A stretch of 62,606 nt of DNA from Gemmatimonadota bacterium (GTDB taxonomy: Bacteria > JAAXHH01): contig JAPOYX010000037.1 of the NCBI GenBank assembly GCA_026706345.1, positions 1 through 62,606 of the forward strand. The letters are read 5' to 3'. Every line of letters begins with the position of its first letter. Within the stretch, counting starts at the first letter, position 1. The translations under genes and the position numbers were made by a program. Shown in pieces: positions 11,935 to 20,907 of the stretch. The notes beneath the pieces were generated by a model that worked only from the letters and a program-made list of their open reading frames with translations, was not told the DNA's origin and searched no databases.

Positions 11935-11962
11935 CGGTTATATCGCATTCGGTTATATCGCA
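11935..11962. repeat. 15-base tandem duplication just after the atpB stop
   Basis: The unit CGGTTATATCGCA plus two variable bases occurs at 11935-11949 and 11950-11964, immediately downstream of the atpB stop codon (11964-11966, minus strand). The repeat sits in the 90-base atpB-atpE gap. Confidence 0.85.
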
Positions 11963-11963
11963 A

Positions 11964-12776
11964 TCAGTGGTCTTCCTCCCCGTGGTCGTGATCCAGGAAC
12001 TGGGCCACGTAAACGGCGCTCAGCACCGAGAAGATCATCGCCTGGACCGTCCCTGAAAACACGCCGAACATCAGCATCGGAACCTGCATCGGCACGAAGG
12101 GCACCTCGAGGGCGCCAATAAGAAACACCGGGGACAGGCCCAGCAGCACCAGTACGATCATCTCTTCTCCGAACACGTTTCCGAAGAGGCGGATCGACAG
12201 GGAGATGACCTTGGCGAACTCGCCGACGATATGAAGCGGGCACATGAGTACGCCCATCCACTTGGGCTCGCCCCAGAAATGCCAGAGATAGGCTTTGAGT
12301 CCGATCTCGCGCAGGCCGATGAGATGGGCCGAGACGATGGAGATCAGGGCGAATCCGAGGGTGGTGTTCAGATCGGCGGTGGGCGACTGCATGCCGGGTA
12401 TGACGCCCAGCATGTTCATGAACCAGATGTAGATGAAGAAGGAGGCGAAAAAGGGTATGTACTTCCGGCCGCGCTCCCCGACGATGTTGAGGAAGAACCC
12501 GGTCAGTCCCTCGACGGCCATCTCGAATAGCGTCTGGACCGAGCCTTCGGGTATGCGCTTGAACGATCTTACCGCGATGGTTACGAGAACGAGAACAATG
12601 ACGAAGACGAGCAGGGTGTTCAGCAGGAGATCCGGCTGTCTGACGGGTTGGGGGATCCAATCGGCCAGTGGGCCCAGCAGGTAAAATATCCCATGTAGAA
12701 TCGAGTAGTGCGCTTCACCGCTTCCTCCCTCGGACGCCATCTCCAGAGAGAGGACACTCGACCACGGACCAGTCAA
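11964..12776 (-). CDS. atpB: F0 ATP synthase a subunit
   Basis: This 270-residue integral membrane stator subunit forms the ion half-channels. The essential arginine is Arg196 in SLSIRLFGN, and several hydrophobic helices surround it. I take TTG at 12776 as start because an AAGGAGG ribosome site stands 7-8 bases upstream; the first ATG (12740) has GGAG directly against it and no proper spacing. The Shine-Dalgarno site lies in the 12-base gap after atpI. Confidence 0.94.
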   Translation of the reverse strand: MTGPWSSVLSLEMASEGGSGEAHYSILHGIFYLLGPLADWIPQPVRQPDLLLNTLLVFVIVLVLVTIAVRSFKRIPEGSVQTLFEMAVEGLTGFFLNIVGERGRKYIPFFASFFIYIWFMNMLGVIPGMQSPTADLNTTLGFALISIVSAHLIGLREIGLKAYLWHFWGEPKWMGVLMCPLHIVGEFAKVISLSIRLFGNVFGEEMIVLVLLGLSPVFLIGALEVPFVPMQVPMLMFGVFSGTVQAMIFSVLSAVYVAQFLDHDHGEEDH

Positions 12777-12788
12777 AGGACAACCTCC

Positions 12789-13322
12789 TTACCGGTACGA
12801 CCGATTCGGCTTGTTCAACGCAGCGGTCCGTTCTGCCCGATCATCCGATGAGCCCTGTCTCATGACCAGGACGAGGCCGCACAGGGTCAGCGTGAAGGGC
12901 GTCAGGGACACGCCCGTCAGCAACCCGATGGGGTGGAACCAGCTCCCCGACGTCACGAAATAAAGCACGATCCCCAGCAGCGGCAGCTTGGCCATCAGCA
13001 ACAGGAACAGCTTGTTGCGGTTCCGCTTGATTTGCTCACCGGGCGTCACGAAACGGCGGACCAGCCAGGCCGTGACGTAGAGCATCATCAGCCCGATTAT
13101 CGACCCGACGAAGAAATTGACGGCAAGCAGATCCGCGCCCGCCACGCGCGCCACGATGGTGCCGACGATGGTCAGCACGGCGCTGATCCGGTAGACGCGA
13201 GGCAGGAACCGCCTCAGCGGTTCGCCGACGCTTCCGGACGGCGCACCGGTGCCGGGTCCGGTTTCAGTGCCCGTTACACTACCGGTCGATGCTCCGCCGT
13301 CATGCTCAGTGCTTCCCACCAT
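12789..13322 (-). CDS. atpI: ATP synthase subunit I (AtpI-like) membrane protein
   Basis: This 177-residue protein has a low-complexity Thr/Gly/Pro N-terminus (about 10-32) followed by four hydrophobic segments, in the pattern of the AtpI assembly factors encoded at the head of atp operons. It overlaps the upstream atpZ-like gene by 17 bases and precedes atpB by 12. AtpI helps assemble the c ring in several bacteria. Sequence conservation in this family is low, so the call rests on hydropathy and position. Confidence 0.72.
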   Translation of the reverse strand: MVGSTEHDGGASTGSVTGTETGPGTGAPSGSVGEPLRRFLPRVYRISAVLTIVGTIVARVAGADLLAVNFFVGSIIGLMMLYVTAWLVRRFVTPGEQIKRNRNKLFLLLMAKLPLLGIVLYFVTSGSWFHPIGLLTGVSLTPFTLTLCGLVLVMRQGSSDDRAERTAALNKPNRSYR

Positions 13323-13575
13323 CTCTCTCCCGCTCCGCCGCTTCGATCTTTCGGTTCAGCCGTTTCAGCGTCCTCGCCATCTCCAAGAACCCGGCCACGA
13401 CCCCGAGCATGGCGCCGACAACGCCGCCCCAGGGTTTCCACTCAGGCCAGGCCAGTTCGACCTGGTGACCCAGGAAGTACCCGATCGCGGTGGCGAATAC
13501 CAGGGTCAGGCCGATTACGGCAAGCTCCCCGGCTTCTCTCATGTACTGCCATTTGCTCTGCGTGTCCCGTGCCAT
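13306..13575 (-). CDS. atpZ: AtpZ/AtpI-family small membrane protein
   Basis: This 89-residue protein has two membrane segments (about 17-35 and 48-66) joined by a short loop, followed by a basic coiled tail. The FATAIGYFLGHQVE and GGVVGAMLGVVAGF blocks match the AtpZ/AtpI family (once called F0F1-ATPase subunit or Ca/Mg transporter). It opens the ATP synthase operon, ahead of AtpI, which is the usual place. Confidence 0.75.
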   Translation of the reverse strand: MARDTQSKWQYMREAGELAVIGLTLVFATAIGYFLGHQVELAWPEWKPWGGVVGAMLGVVAGFLEMARTLKRLNRKIEAAERERDGGKH

Positions 13576-13585
13576 AGACCATCAG

Positions 13586-14065
13586 TCAACGCCCGTAGGG
13601 ATATTGTGATCCGCCTGTACCGGACGTACCGGATGCGGCGGCGTCTCCGCCGTCCACGCGGTCCGCCTGGTCCGCTCGGTTCGCCTGGTCCGATCCGGCG
13701 GGTTCGTCCGACATGGCCGAGTTTCCGTGGAAGACCGCTCCTTCCTCGATGACGAGGGACTTGGTTTTCAGGTCACCGACGAAGGTGGATTTGCTGCCCA
13801 GCAGCACGTGTTGGGAAACGGTAAGTTGACTCTCCACGTAGCCATTGATAATCGCGGTCTTCGACTCTATGGACGATCCTACGATCCGGCCGGACTTTCC
13901 GACCTCGACCCCGTCGGTGGCCTTCACATCGCCGTTTACGGTGCCGTCTATCCGGATATTGCCTTCCACGTCCACCGAACCGTTCACTTCAGTGCCCTTG
14001 GCAATGATCGTCATACCGCGCTCCCGATCTTGTACTGCGCCGGATGGACCGCCTGATCCGAACAT
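13586..14065 (-). CDS. bacA: Bactofilin (polymer-forming cytoskeletal protein)
   Basis: This 159-residue protein has a beta-helical bactofilin core from about residue 18 to 115, seen as regular six-residue turns (GSVDVEGNIRIDGTVNGDV, then GRIVGS and GSKSTFVGDLKT). Bactofilins polymerise without nucleotides and place cell-wall enzymes. The gene lies 1 base after an M23 endopeptidase gene, the pairing seen for bactofilin-recruited peptidases, so joint control of cell shape is likely. The C-terminal tail (DQANRADQADRVD) comes from a 9-base minisatellite and is probably flexible. The start MFG is typical of the family. Confidence 0.92.
   Translation of the reverse strand: MFGSGGPSGAVQDRERGMTIIAKGTEVNGSVDVEGNIRIDGTVNGDVKATDGVEVGKSGRIVGSSIESKTAIINGYVESQLTVSQHVLLGSKSTFVGDLKTKSLVIEEGAVFHGNSAMSDEPAGSDQANRADQADRVDGGDAAASGTSGTGGSQYPYGR
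13658..13697. repeat. Minisatellite of 9-base unit CTGGTCCGC inside bactofilin gene
   Basis: Degenerate copies of CTGGTCCGC lie head to tail on the plus strand and are translated in the minus-strand bactofilin as a DQA-type tail. The same unit in the other orientation fills part of the TPR-parvulin gene near 29955-29996. Confidence 0.7.
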
Positions 14066-14066
14066 G

Positions 14067-14972
14067 TCAGCGTTGCGTTCGCATGCTCACCAGCAGATCG
14101 TCCCACTGGATGACATCGGGCAGGTAGCCGCGAGGATCGACGGGGGCGTTGTCCTTCCAGACCTCGTAATGCAGATGCGGCGCCGTACTGCGGCCCGTAT
14201 TCCCGACCAGGGCAATGATCTGCCCGCGGCGGACCAGTTGGCCGCGGTCGACCCGCAGCCTGGCGTTGTGGCCGTATCGCGTCGCCAGGTCGTAGCCGTG
14301 ATCGATTTCGACCAGCCAGCCCAGGTTCTGGTCCCAGTCCGCGAACGTCACAATCCCGTCGGCGGTGGACAGGACAGGCGCGCTCTCACGGGCGGCGACG
14401 TCCAGGCCGAAATGCGGCGCGACGATCGAATCGTCCCCCTGTTGAAACTCCCGCGTCACCCAGCCCGCGACCGGCCATATGGACGGCATGTACCGGAGCG
14501 GCGGAGTGCGTTCTCCGGCCGCAACGGCCTCAACCCCCGCCGGAAGGCCGCCATCCGTCAGAAAGGGCAATCCGTCCCGGCTGGCGGCCAGAAGTCCGTC
14601 TTCATCCACCCGCATCGGAGATTCGGAATCGAACCGCTCGACGCCGGCCAGCCTTCGTATGCTTCTGGCGGTCTCCTTCAATTCCTCCAGTTGCCGGGTC
14701 AGTTCCATGGACTTTTCTTCTAACGACCTCATCTGCGCTTTCCAGCTGTGGCCGAAAGTAACATCGACTATACCCGCCGGCAGGGCCAGAACAACCACCG
14801 GCGCAAGCAAGCCGAGAACGACCACCGAGACGAGCAGGACGAACAGGGGCCTCGGCATGCGCAGTTCGCGCGTCCGACCCGATCGCTCAGAGACGAAAAC
14901 CAGCGACATCCAGTGCATTCTGAACATGGTCAATACCGCCTGGCATACGCGTATCCGTCCATGTTCCGCCAC
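14067..14972 (-). CDS. M23-family peptidoglycan endopeptidase, membrane anchored
   Basis: A LytM/M23 zinc peptidase expected to cut peptidoglycan cross-bridges in the periplasm. A basic N-terminus and one membrane segment (about 40-66) are followed by a coiled-coil (about 78-105) and the catalytic domain (about 185-290). The zinc ligands are seen in PHFGLDVAA (HxxxD) and HLHYEVW (HxH). It lies immediately upstream of the bactofilin gene. The start is uncertain: the frame opens with GTG at 14972, and ATGs at 14918 or 14909 would give a shorter cytoplasmic tail. Confidence 0.88.
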   Translation of the reverse strand: MAEHGRIRVCQAVLTMFRMHWMSLVFVSERSGRTRELRMPRPLFVLLVSVVVLGLLAPVVVLALPAGIVDVTFGHSWKAQMRSLEEKSMELTRQLEELKETARSIRRLAGVERFDSESPMRVDEDGLLAASRDGLPFLTDGGLPAGVEAVAAGERTPPLRYMPSIWPVAGWVTREFQQGDDSIVAPHFGLDVAARESAPVLSTADGIVTFADWDQNLGWLVEIDHGYDLATRYGHNARLRVDRGQLVRRGQIIALVGNTGRSTAPHLHYEVWKDNAPVDPRGYLPDVIQWDDLLVSMRTQR

Positions 14973-15090
14973 ACCTCGTGACGGAACCGGCGCAACAGGA
15001 TAAATATAGGCCGCGGGCCTGAAAAGTCAAAGGATATCGGTAAAATAACGGGCTGGAAAGACGTGGCGCGTATCCGGGGTTCGGTGAGCC

Positions 15091-15951
15091 TCACAGTCGG
15101 ACTTTCAGCAGTTCGAGGATGCGGTTCAGATCATCCGCGGAATAGAACTCGATTTCGATCTTCCCCTTGTGCTGCCTGCGGTTGATGTTCACCTTCGTTC
15201 CGAGTATGCGCTGCATGATGGACTCGGCGGCCGCGAGGTCGTGCGGCTTGCGCGCCGGGGCGCTTTCCCGCTTCTCCTCGTAACGTTTCTTGACCAGCTC
15301 TTCCACCTTGCGGACGGACAGGCCCTTTTTCACGATCTGCTTACACAATTCGGCCTGTTCCTTACGGTTTTCGAGTCCCAGCAGCGCCCGCGCGTGGCCC
15401 ATCGAGATCTCGTCGGCCAGGAGGCACTTCTGGACATCGGCCGGCAACTTCAGCAGCCTGAGCGTGTTGGCCACCGTCGTCCTGTTCTTCCCCACGCGGG
15501 TGGCGACTTCTTCCTGCGTGAGGTGACATTCTTCCTGCAGCCGAAGGTAGGCCCGGGCTTCGTGGATCGGATTCAGGTCGTCGCGCTGGATGTTTTCGAT
15601 CAGCGACAGTTCCATCATCTCTTCGGGGGATGAAACCGCCATGACGATGGCCGGTATGGTCTGGTAGCCCGTCTGCCTGGCGGCCCGGAGCCTCCGTTCC
15701 CCGGCGATCAGTTCGTACTCCTCTTTCTCGTTTTTCCGGCGGACGGTGACCGGCTGGATTACGCCCTTTTCGAGGATGGACCGGGCCAGTTCGTCGAGCC
15801 TGGCCTGGTCGAACGACTGACGCGGCTGGTAGGGATTGGCCGAAATCCGGTCTATCGGCACCTGGAGCACGCTCTGCCTGCCTTCCTGGTCGTCCGGAAG
15901 ATCAGGAATCAGCGCTTCCAGCCCCCGCCCCAACGCTTTCCTGGCTGCCAT
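15091..15951 (-). CDS. parB: Chromosome partitioning protein ParB
   Basis: This 286-residue DNA-binding CTPase loads at parS and spreads. The N-terminus KALGRGLEALI is the family's ParA-contact region. The ParB/sulfiredoxin-like box holds GERRLRAARQTG, the helix-turn-helix is around VATRVGKNRTTVANTLRLL, and HARALLGL follows. Its ATG lies inside the 3' end of parA (50-base overlap), an unusually long overlap that implies coupled translation. I saw no parS-like palindrome nearby. Confidence 0.95.
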   Translation of the reverse strand: MAARKALGRGLEALIPDLPDDQEGRQSVLQVPIDRISANPYQPRQSFDQARLDELARSILEKGVIQPVTVRRKNEKEEYELIAGERRLRAARQTGYQTIPAIVMAVSSPEEMMELSLIENIQRDDLNPIHEARAYLRLQEECHLTQEEVATRVGKNRTTVANTLRLLKLPADVQKCLLADEISMGHARALLGLENRKEQAELCKQIVKKGLSVRKVEELVKKRYEEKRESAPARKPHDLAAAESIMQRILGTKVNINRRQHKGKIEIEFYSADDLNRILELLKVRL

Positions 15952-16705
15952 TGGCCATCACCTCTCTGGCTAGATTCATGTAGCTTTCCGCTCCCGACGA
16001 GAGAATATCATAGAGGATGATCGGACTGCCGAAGCTCGGCGCTTCGCTCAAGCGGACATTTCTCGGGATCGTGGTCTGGTAAACCTTGTCTGCGAAGTAC
16101 TGCTTGGCCTCCGCCTCGATCTGTTTCGAGAGGTTGAGCCGCTTGTCGTACATCGTCAGGAGGATGCCTTCTATCTTCAGGCTCCGGTTCAGATGCTTCT
16201 GGATTTTGCGGATCGAATTGAGCAGCTGCCCGAGTCCCTCGAGGGCGTAGTACTCGCACTGTATGGGAATCAACACCGAATCGGCGGCCGTCAGCGCGTT
16301 CAGGGTGAGGAGACTCAGAGAGGGCGGGCAGTCGATCAGGATGTACTCGTATTCGTCGCGTATCGGCTTGATCGCGTCTTCAAGCTTCCGCTCCCGGGCG
16401 ATGGCCGAGACGAGCTCGATTTCGGCGCCGACCAGCCGGCGATGGGCCGGGACGACGCAGAGCGCAGGAATCTCGGTCTGCTGTACGGCTTCCTCGATGG
16501 GGCGCTCGTCCAACAGGACCTCGTAAATCGTCACGTCCAGCGTCCGGTCGTGCAGTCCGAGTCCCGATGTGGCATTCGACTGCGGATCCAGATCGACCAG
16601 AAGGGTCTTCTTTTCCGCGACGCCCAAGCAGGCGGACAGGTTCACCGACGTCGTCGTCTTGCCGACCCCGCCCTTCTGATTCGCGATCGAAATGACCTTG
16701 CCCAT
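15902..16705 (-). CDS. parA: Chromosome partitioning ATPase ParA (Soj type)
   Basis: This 267-residue deviant Walker ATPase moves ParB-parS complexes over the nucleoid. KGGVGKTT follows directly on the N-terminus GKVISIANQ, and DCPPSL and the C-terminal EAPSFG stretch are present. The frame is open to 16750, but MGKVISIANQ from the ATG at 16705 is the normal family start. A tail of about 15 residues rich in Gly, Ala and Ser overlaps the parB start. Confidence 0.95.
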   Translation of the reverse strand: MGKVISIANQKGGVGKTTTSVNLSACLGVAEKKTLLVDLDPQSNATSGLGLHDRTLDVTIYEVLLDERPIEEAVQQTEIPALCVVPAHRRLVGAEIELVSAIARERKLEDAIKPIRDEYEYILIDCPPSLSLLTLNALTAADSVLIPIQCEYYALEGLGQLLNSIRKIQKHLNRSLKIEGILLTMYDKRLNLSKQIEAEAKQYFADKVYQTTIPRNVRLSEAPSFGSPIILYDILSSGAESYMNLAREVMANGSQESVGAGAGSADS

Positions 16706-16741
16706 GCAATACTCCGCGACGGCGCACGGAAACAGTGCGCT

Positions 16742-16792
16742 AAAACGCACTTTACCCGTCGTCGTTCTAAAAACGCACTTTACCCGTCGTCG
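16742..16792. repeat. 23-base direct repeat at 28-base offset spanning the ispF stop
   Basis: A 23-base sequence (core GCACTTTACCCGTCGTCG) occurs at 16742-16764 and again at 16770-16792. The right copy contains the last codons and stop of ispF; the left copy is a duplicate in the ispF-parA gap. The 28-base offset is not a multiple of three, so it does not extend the protein. Confidence 0.9.
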
Positions 16793-17271
16793 GCGGAACG
16801 GATCAATACCACGGCGTGGGCCGCGATGCCTTCTTCCCGTCCGGTGAATCCGAGTCTTTCTGAAGTTGTGGCCTTGATCGACACGCGGTCGTCCGGCAAT
16901 CCGAGGGCTTCGCCGAGGCGGCCGCGCATCAGCGGTACGAAGGGCGACAGTTTCGGACGTTCCGCGACGACGGTGGCGTCCACATTCGATATAGTATAAC
17001 CCGATTCGCCCAGTGCGTCAACAATCCGTTGGAGCAGCAGGAGACTGGAAATACCACGGTAACGTTCGTCGTTATCGGGGAAGAGCACCCCGATATCGCC
17101 CAGCCCGGCGGCGCCGAGCAGGGCGTCGCCTATGGCATGCGAAAGCACGTCCGCGTCGGAGTGGCCCTGCAGGCCGCGTTCGTGGGGAATGGTCACGCCG
17201 CCGAGGACGCAGGGCCTGCCGTCCGCGAATGCGTGGACATCGTAGCCGGTTCCTACGCGCATGTCATCCAT
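16780..17271 (-). CDS. ispF: 2-C-methyl-D-erythritol 2,4-cyclodiphosphate synthase
   Basis: The fifth step of the MEP isoprenoid pathway, forming the cyclic diphosphate with release of CMP. Zinc ligands are Asp11 and His13 in GYDVHAF and His45 in HSDADVLSH; the C-terminal TSERLGFTGREEGIAA stretch is characteristic. At 163 residues it is full length. MRVG at residue 4 is an alternative start. ispD lies 34 bases upstream, so the two MEP genes are probably co-transcribed. Confidence 0.95.
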   Translation of the reverse strand: MDDMRVGTGYDVHAFADGRPCVLGGVTIPHERGLQGHSDADVLSHAIGDALLGAAGLGDIGVLFPDNDERYRGISSLLLLQRIVDALGESGYTISNVDATVVAERPKLSPFVPLMRGRLGEALGLPDDRVSIKATTSERLGFTGREEGIAAHAVVLIRSADDG

Positions 17272-17305
17272 GGCCAGCGTCCTTTGCTGCGTTTACCGGG
17301 TCTGA

Positions 17306-18013
17306 TTACGGTCGGATCCGTCCCTGGCGCCGCAGAATACGCTCCGCGACTTCCAGGTCTTCGGCCGTGGTCACCTTGATGTTGTCGGGGGCGCCCTCGA
17401 TAACCCGCACCACGTATCCGGCCCGCTCCACCAGTTCGGCGTCGTCGGTCCCCGTATAGCCCTCTTCCCGCGCCTGTTCGTGGGCTGCCCGCAGGACCCG
17501 GTACGGAAAGGTCTGGGGCGTCTGCGCCCGCCACAGCGTCGACCGGTCGGGCGTCGCCTCGACCCTTCCGTCCCGGATGATTTTCATCGTATCCGTGGAA
17601 GGGGTGGCCGAAATCACCCCACCGTACCGGGCGCACCCGAGGACGGACGCTTCGAGGGCGTCCTGCTCGACGCAGGGTCGCGCCGCGTCATGAATCAGCA
17701 CGGACCCGACGTCCTCGTCAAGGACCATCAGTCCGAGGTAGACCGACTCCTGGCGTGTGACTCCGCCCGCGACCACTTTCACGAGCTTCGGGTAGGCGCC
17801 GCCCGCCTCGGCCAGATGTTCGCTGCACGACGTCACCCGGGCCGGCTCCACCACCAGCACATATCCGTCCACGGCCGGACACGCCTCGAAGACGGAGAGG
17901 GTGTGGGCCAGAATCGACCTGCAGCCGATGGTGATGTACGGCTTCTCGGTATCCGACCGCATGCGCAGGCCGTGGCCGGCCGCGGGAATGATGGCCATGA
18001 CGGGTTTCAACAC
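17306..18013 (-). CDS. ispD: 2-C-methyl-D-erythritol 4-phosphate cytidylyltransferase
   Basis: The third MEP-pathway enzyme, joining CTP and methylerythritol 4-phosphate. The nucleotide-binding N-terminus AIIPAAGHGLRM, the EKPYITI segment, and VLIHDAARPCV and TDDAELVE further on match the family; 235 residues is the usual size. It precedes ispF and follows queA by 10 bases. Confidence 0.94.
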   Translation of the reverse strand: MLKPVMAIIPAAGHGLRMRSDTEKPYITIGCRSILAHTLSVFEACPAVDGYVLVVEPARVTSCSEHLAEAGGAYPKLVKVVAGGVTRQESVYLGLMVLDEDVGSVLIHDAARPCVEQDALEASVLGCARYGGVISATPSTDTMKIIRDGRVEATPDRSTLWRAQTPQTFPYRVLRAAHEQAREEGYTGTDDAELVERAGYVVRVIEGAPDNIKVTTAEDLEVAERILRRQGRIRP

Positions 18014-18023
18014 CGCTTCCTCC

Positions 18024-19136
18024 TCAGACGATCAGCATGGCGTCGCCATAACTGTAGAACCGGTACTTCTCCCTGACGGCTTCCTCGTACGCGGAAAGGA
18101 TCAGTTCTCTGCCGGCAAAGGCACTGACCAGCAACAGGAGCGTCGACTTCGGCAGGTGGAAATTGGTCAGCAGCGCGTCGACCAGTTTAAATTCGTAGGG
18201 AGGATAAATGTAGCACCGGGTACGGCCCTCGTACCGGCGCGGTTCGAGTCCTGTCGCGGACACGCCTCCTTCGCCGGACACGCCTACGGTTCCGGATGTT
18301 CTATCGGCGGCGGATCCTCCACCATTGCCGCCGCCGCCCGCCGCGATCGTCTCCAGGATGCGCACGACCGTGGTTCCGACGGCCACCACGCGCCCTTCGC
18401 TCCGCCTGCCCAGGATCGCTTCCGCCTGATGCGCGTCCACCCTGTAGTACTCCGCGTCCATCTCGTGGTCCTCTACGGCGCCGGCGCGGATCGGCTGGAA
18501 CGTGCCCGGTCCGACATGGAGCAGGACCGGCACCACGGCCGTACCCCGCGCCCGTATACGGTCCAGCAGGGGAGCCGTGAAATGCAGGCCGGCCGTGGGC
18601 GCGGCCACGGCGCCGTACTCCTCGGCGTAGACCGTTTGGTAACGGTCCCGGTCGGACGTGCCCGGAGCGCGGCAGATGTAAGGCGGCAGCGGCGTACGGC
18701 CCACCTGCTCGACGGCCCGGACCACGTCCGCGTTCCCGGCGAAGCGGACATGGCGGATGTCCGGACCGGGGTCATCCTCCACCGTGGCGGCCAGGGCGCC
18801 GCCCTCCAGCTCCAGGCGCGTTCCTTTTGCGAGGCGGGCGCCCGGCTTCAGCAGGGCTTCCCAGCGGTCGGACGCCATTTCGCGGACCAGCACGACTTCA
18901 ACCCGCCCGCCGGTTTCCGGCCGCACCCCCCGAAGCCTGGCGGACATCACCCGCGTCCGGTTGAGCACCAGCACATCGGCCGGGGCCAGGTAGTCGACAA
19001 TATCCCGGAAAGTCCGGTGTTCGATCACGCCGGCGTGGCGGTGCACCACCATCAACCGGGATGCGTCGCGGGGTTCGGCGGGATACTGGGCGATCAGGTC
19101 TTCCGGCAGGGTGTAGTCGAATTCTGCTATATTCAC
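18024..19136 (-). CDS. queA: S-adenosylmethionine:tRNA ribosyltransferase-isomerase
   Basis: This enzyme makes epoxyqueuosine in tRNA by transferring the ribosyl part of SAM. The N-terminus FDYTLPEDLIAQYPAEPRDASRL, PTAGLHFT, HVGPGTFQP and NFHLPKSTLL are diagnostic. The 370 residues include a Gly/Ser-rich insertion of about 35 residues (near 275-310) that is not part of the usual fold and is encoded by repetitive DNA. It lies 127 bases downstream of ruvB and 10 bases upstream of ispD. Confidence 0.95.
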   Translation of the reverse strand: MNIAEFDYTLPEDLIAQYPAEPRDASRLMVVHRHAGVIEHRTFRDIVDYLAPADVLVLNRTRVMSARLRGVRPETGGRVEVVLVREMASDRWEALLKPGARLAKGTRLELEGGALAATVEDDPGPDIRHVRFAGNADVVRAVEQVGRTPLPPYICRAPGTSDRDRYQTVYAEEYGAVAAPTAGLHFTAPLLDRIRARGTAVVPVLLHVGPGTFQPIRAGAVEDHEMDAEYYRVDAHQAEAILGRRSEGRVVAVGTTVVRILETIAAGGGGNGGGSAADRTSGTVGVSGEGGVSATGLEPRRYEGRTRCYIYPPYEFKLVDALLTNFHLPKSTLLLLVSAFAGRELILSAYEEAVREKYRFYSYGDAMLIV

Positions 19137-19263
19137 GGATGATCGACAGTGTAGGCCGGCGCGCCGGAAATGGGCGGGTCGGACCGTAACGGCGAAGGGC
19201 TGTCCGGCGGATCGCGCCGGCCAAGAGCCGGCCGGACCGCGGCGGCGCGCGTCCTGCCTGCCG

Positions 19264-20298
19264 TCAGTCGAACAGTCCGGCCTGCGGCCTTGGTGGCGCG
19301 GTGAATCCCAGGTGTCCGTACGCCAGTTCGGTGGCCACCCTGCCCCGAGGCGTCCGCTTGATCAGGCCCTGGACAATGAGATAGGGCTCGTATACCTCCT
19401 CGAGCGTCCCGCTTTCCTCACCCACGGCCACGGCCAGCGTATTCAGGCCTACGGGACCGCCCTCGTATTTTTCGATGATGGCCGTGAGGATCAGGCGGTT
19501 CATGTCGTCCAGGCCCATGAGGTCCACGCCCAGCATCTCGAAGGCGGCCTTCGCGGTCTCCCCGGTTATGCGTCCATCGCCTTTGACCTGGGCGTAGTCC
19601 CGAACCCGCTTCAGGTACCGGTTGGCGATGCGAGGCGTTCCCCTGGACCGCCGGGCGATCTCCATCGCACCGGCGTCATCGGTCTCTACACCGATGATTT
19701 CGGCCGCCCGCATGACGATCAGGAACAGTTCGTCCGGCGTGTAGAAATCGAGCCGGATGGGGATGCCGAAACGCGCCAGGAGCGGCGCCGTCAACAGGCC
19801 CGTGCGGGTCGTCGCGCCCACCAGGGTGAAATGGTCCAGGCTAAGGGAAAGGGAACGGGCGCTCGGCCCTCGGTCCACCAGGATGTCGATCTTGAAATCC
19901 TCCATGGCGGCGTACATGTGCTCTTCCACCACGTGGTTCAGGCGGTGGATCTCGTCGATGAAGAACACGTCTCCCGGTTGCAGGTTAGTCAGCAGGCCCG
20001 CCAGATCGGCCGGTTTGTCCAGCACGGGTCCGGCGGTCTGACGTATCTCCACGCCCATTTCGTTGGCGAGAATGGTGGCCAGCGTGGTCTTGCCCAGTCC
20101 CGGCGGTCCGTGGAGCAGCACGTGGTCGATGTGGTTCTCTCCGCGGGTCTTCGCGGCCTCGATGTAGAGCCGCAGCTCCGCCTTGGCCTTTTCCTGGCCG
20201 GGGAATTCATCGAAACGGCCAGGCCTTAGTACGCGGTCGAACTCCGTATCCTCGTCGAATCGGTCCGGGTCGGTCAACGGGTAGTCCCGTTCGTCCAT
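19264..20298 (-). CDS. ruvB: Holliday junction branch migration ATPase RuvB
   Basis: This 344-residue AAA+ motor drives branch migration with RuvA. Walker [12 protein letters not shown], Walker B DEIHRL, and the C-terminal winged-helix with [13 protein letters not shown] are present. It begins directly after the ruvA stop, and ruvC-ruvA-ruvB run in one operon, the common order. Confidence 0.97.
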   Translation of the reverse strand: MDERDYPLTDPDRFDEDTEFDRVLRPGRFDEFPGQEKAKAELRLYIEAAKTRGENHIDHVLLHGPPGLGKTTLATILANEMGVEIRQTAGPVLDKPADLAGLLTNLQPGDVFFIDEIHRLNHVVEEHMYAAMEDFKIDILVDRGPSARSLSLSLDHFTLVGATTRTGLLTAPLLARFGIPIRLDFYTPDELFLIVMRAAEIIGVETDDAGAMEIARRSRGTPRIANRYLKRVRDYAQVKGDGRITGETAKAAFEMLGVDLMGLDDMNRLILTAIIEKYEGGPVGLNTLAVAVGEESGTLEEVYEPYLIVQGLIKRTPRGRVATELAYGHLGFTAPPRPQAGLFD

Positions 20299-20907
20299 CT
20301 ACCGCCCTCCCTGGCTCTGGAGCACCGATCGTATGATTTCCTCCGCCTCGGGGGACTCCGGGCTTTCGGACATCACGCGGATGACCAGCCTGCGCGCTTC
20401 GGGATGTTCAAAGCCCAGAGACACCAGGCCCATGATCGCATCGTCCACTTCGGGCGACTCTCCCGCCGGCGCCACGGGCAGCGCCTCCGCCGCGCCGGTA
20501 TCCATGGAGGCCAGCTTATCGCGCAGTTCCATGATCAGCCGTTGCGCGGTCTTTCGGCCGATCTTGGGCAACGAGACCAGCTTGCCGACATCTTCGTTGA
20601 TGATCGCGGCGGTAAACTCCGCGACCGTCGCGCCGGAAAGAATGTTCAGGGCCACGCCGGGCCCGATGCCGGGCAGCGTGATCAGCACTTCGAAAAGACG
20701 CTTCTCGTCCACGGTCGCGAACCCGTAGAGCTGCATGCCGTCTTCTCGCGTGTGGAGCACCGTTTCCACGCGGACCTGCGAACGCGGGGGGCCCAGGGCC
20801 CGGTACGTGGACAAGGGAACAAACATTTGCAGGCCGATCCCGCCGACGGAAACCGTGATGCCGTCGGGCTGCTTGTCGACCAGCTCACCTTCGACGAATG
20901 CGATCAA
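20299..20907 (-). CDS. ruvA: Holliday junction DNA-binding protein RuvA
   Basis: This 202-residue protein forms the tetramer that holds the four-way junction. The OB-fold N-terminus (MIAFVEGELV), helix-hairpin-helix segments (LITLPGIGPGVALNIL and LVSLPKIGRKTAQRLI) and the C-terminal RuvB-contact domain (about 150-202) are all visible. Its start overlaps the end of ruvC by 23 bases. Confidence 0.96.
   Translation of the reverse strand: MIAFVEGELVDKQPDGITVSVGGIGLQMFVPLSTYRALGPPRSQVRVETVLHTREDGMQLYGFATVDEKRLFEVLITLPGIGPGVALNILSGATVAEFTAAIINEDVGKLVSLPKIGRKTAQRLIMELRDKLASMDTGAAEALPVAPAGESPEVDDAIMGLVSLGFEHPEARRLVIRVMSESPESPEAEEIIRSVLQSQGGR

Noticed and set aside
15000-17000. A parS site near parAB
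   Set aside because: I looked for the usual 16-base palindrome TGTTTCACGTGAAACA and close variants and saw none in the window.
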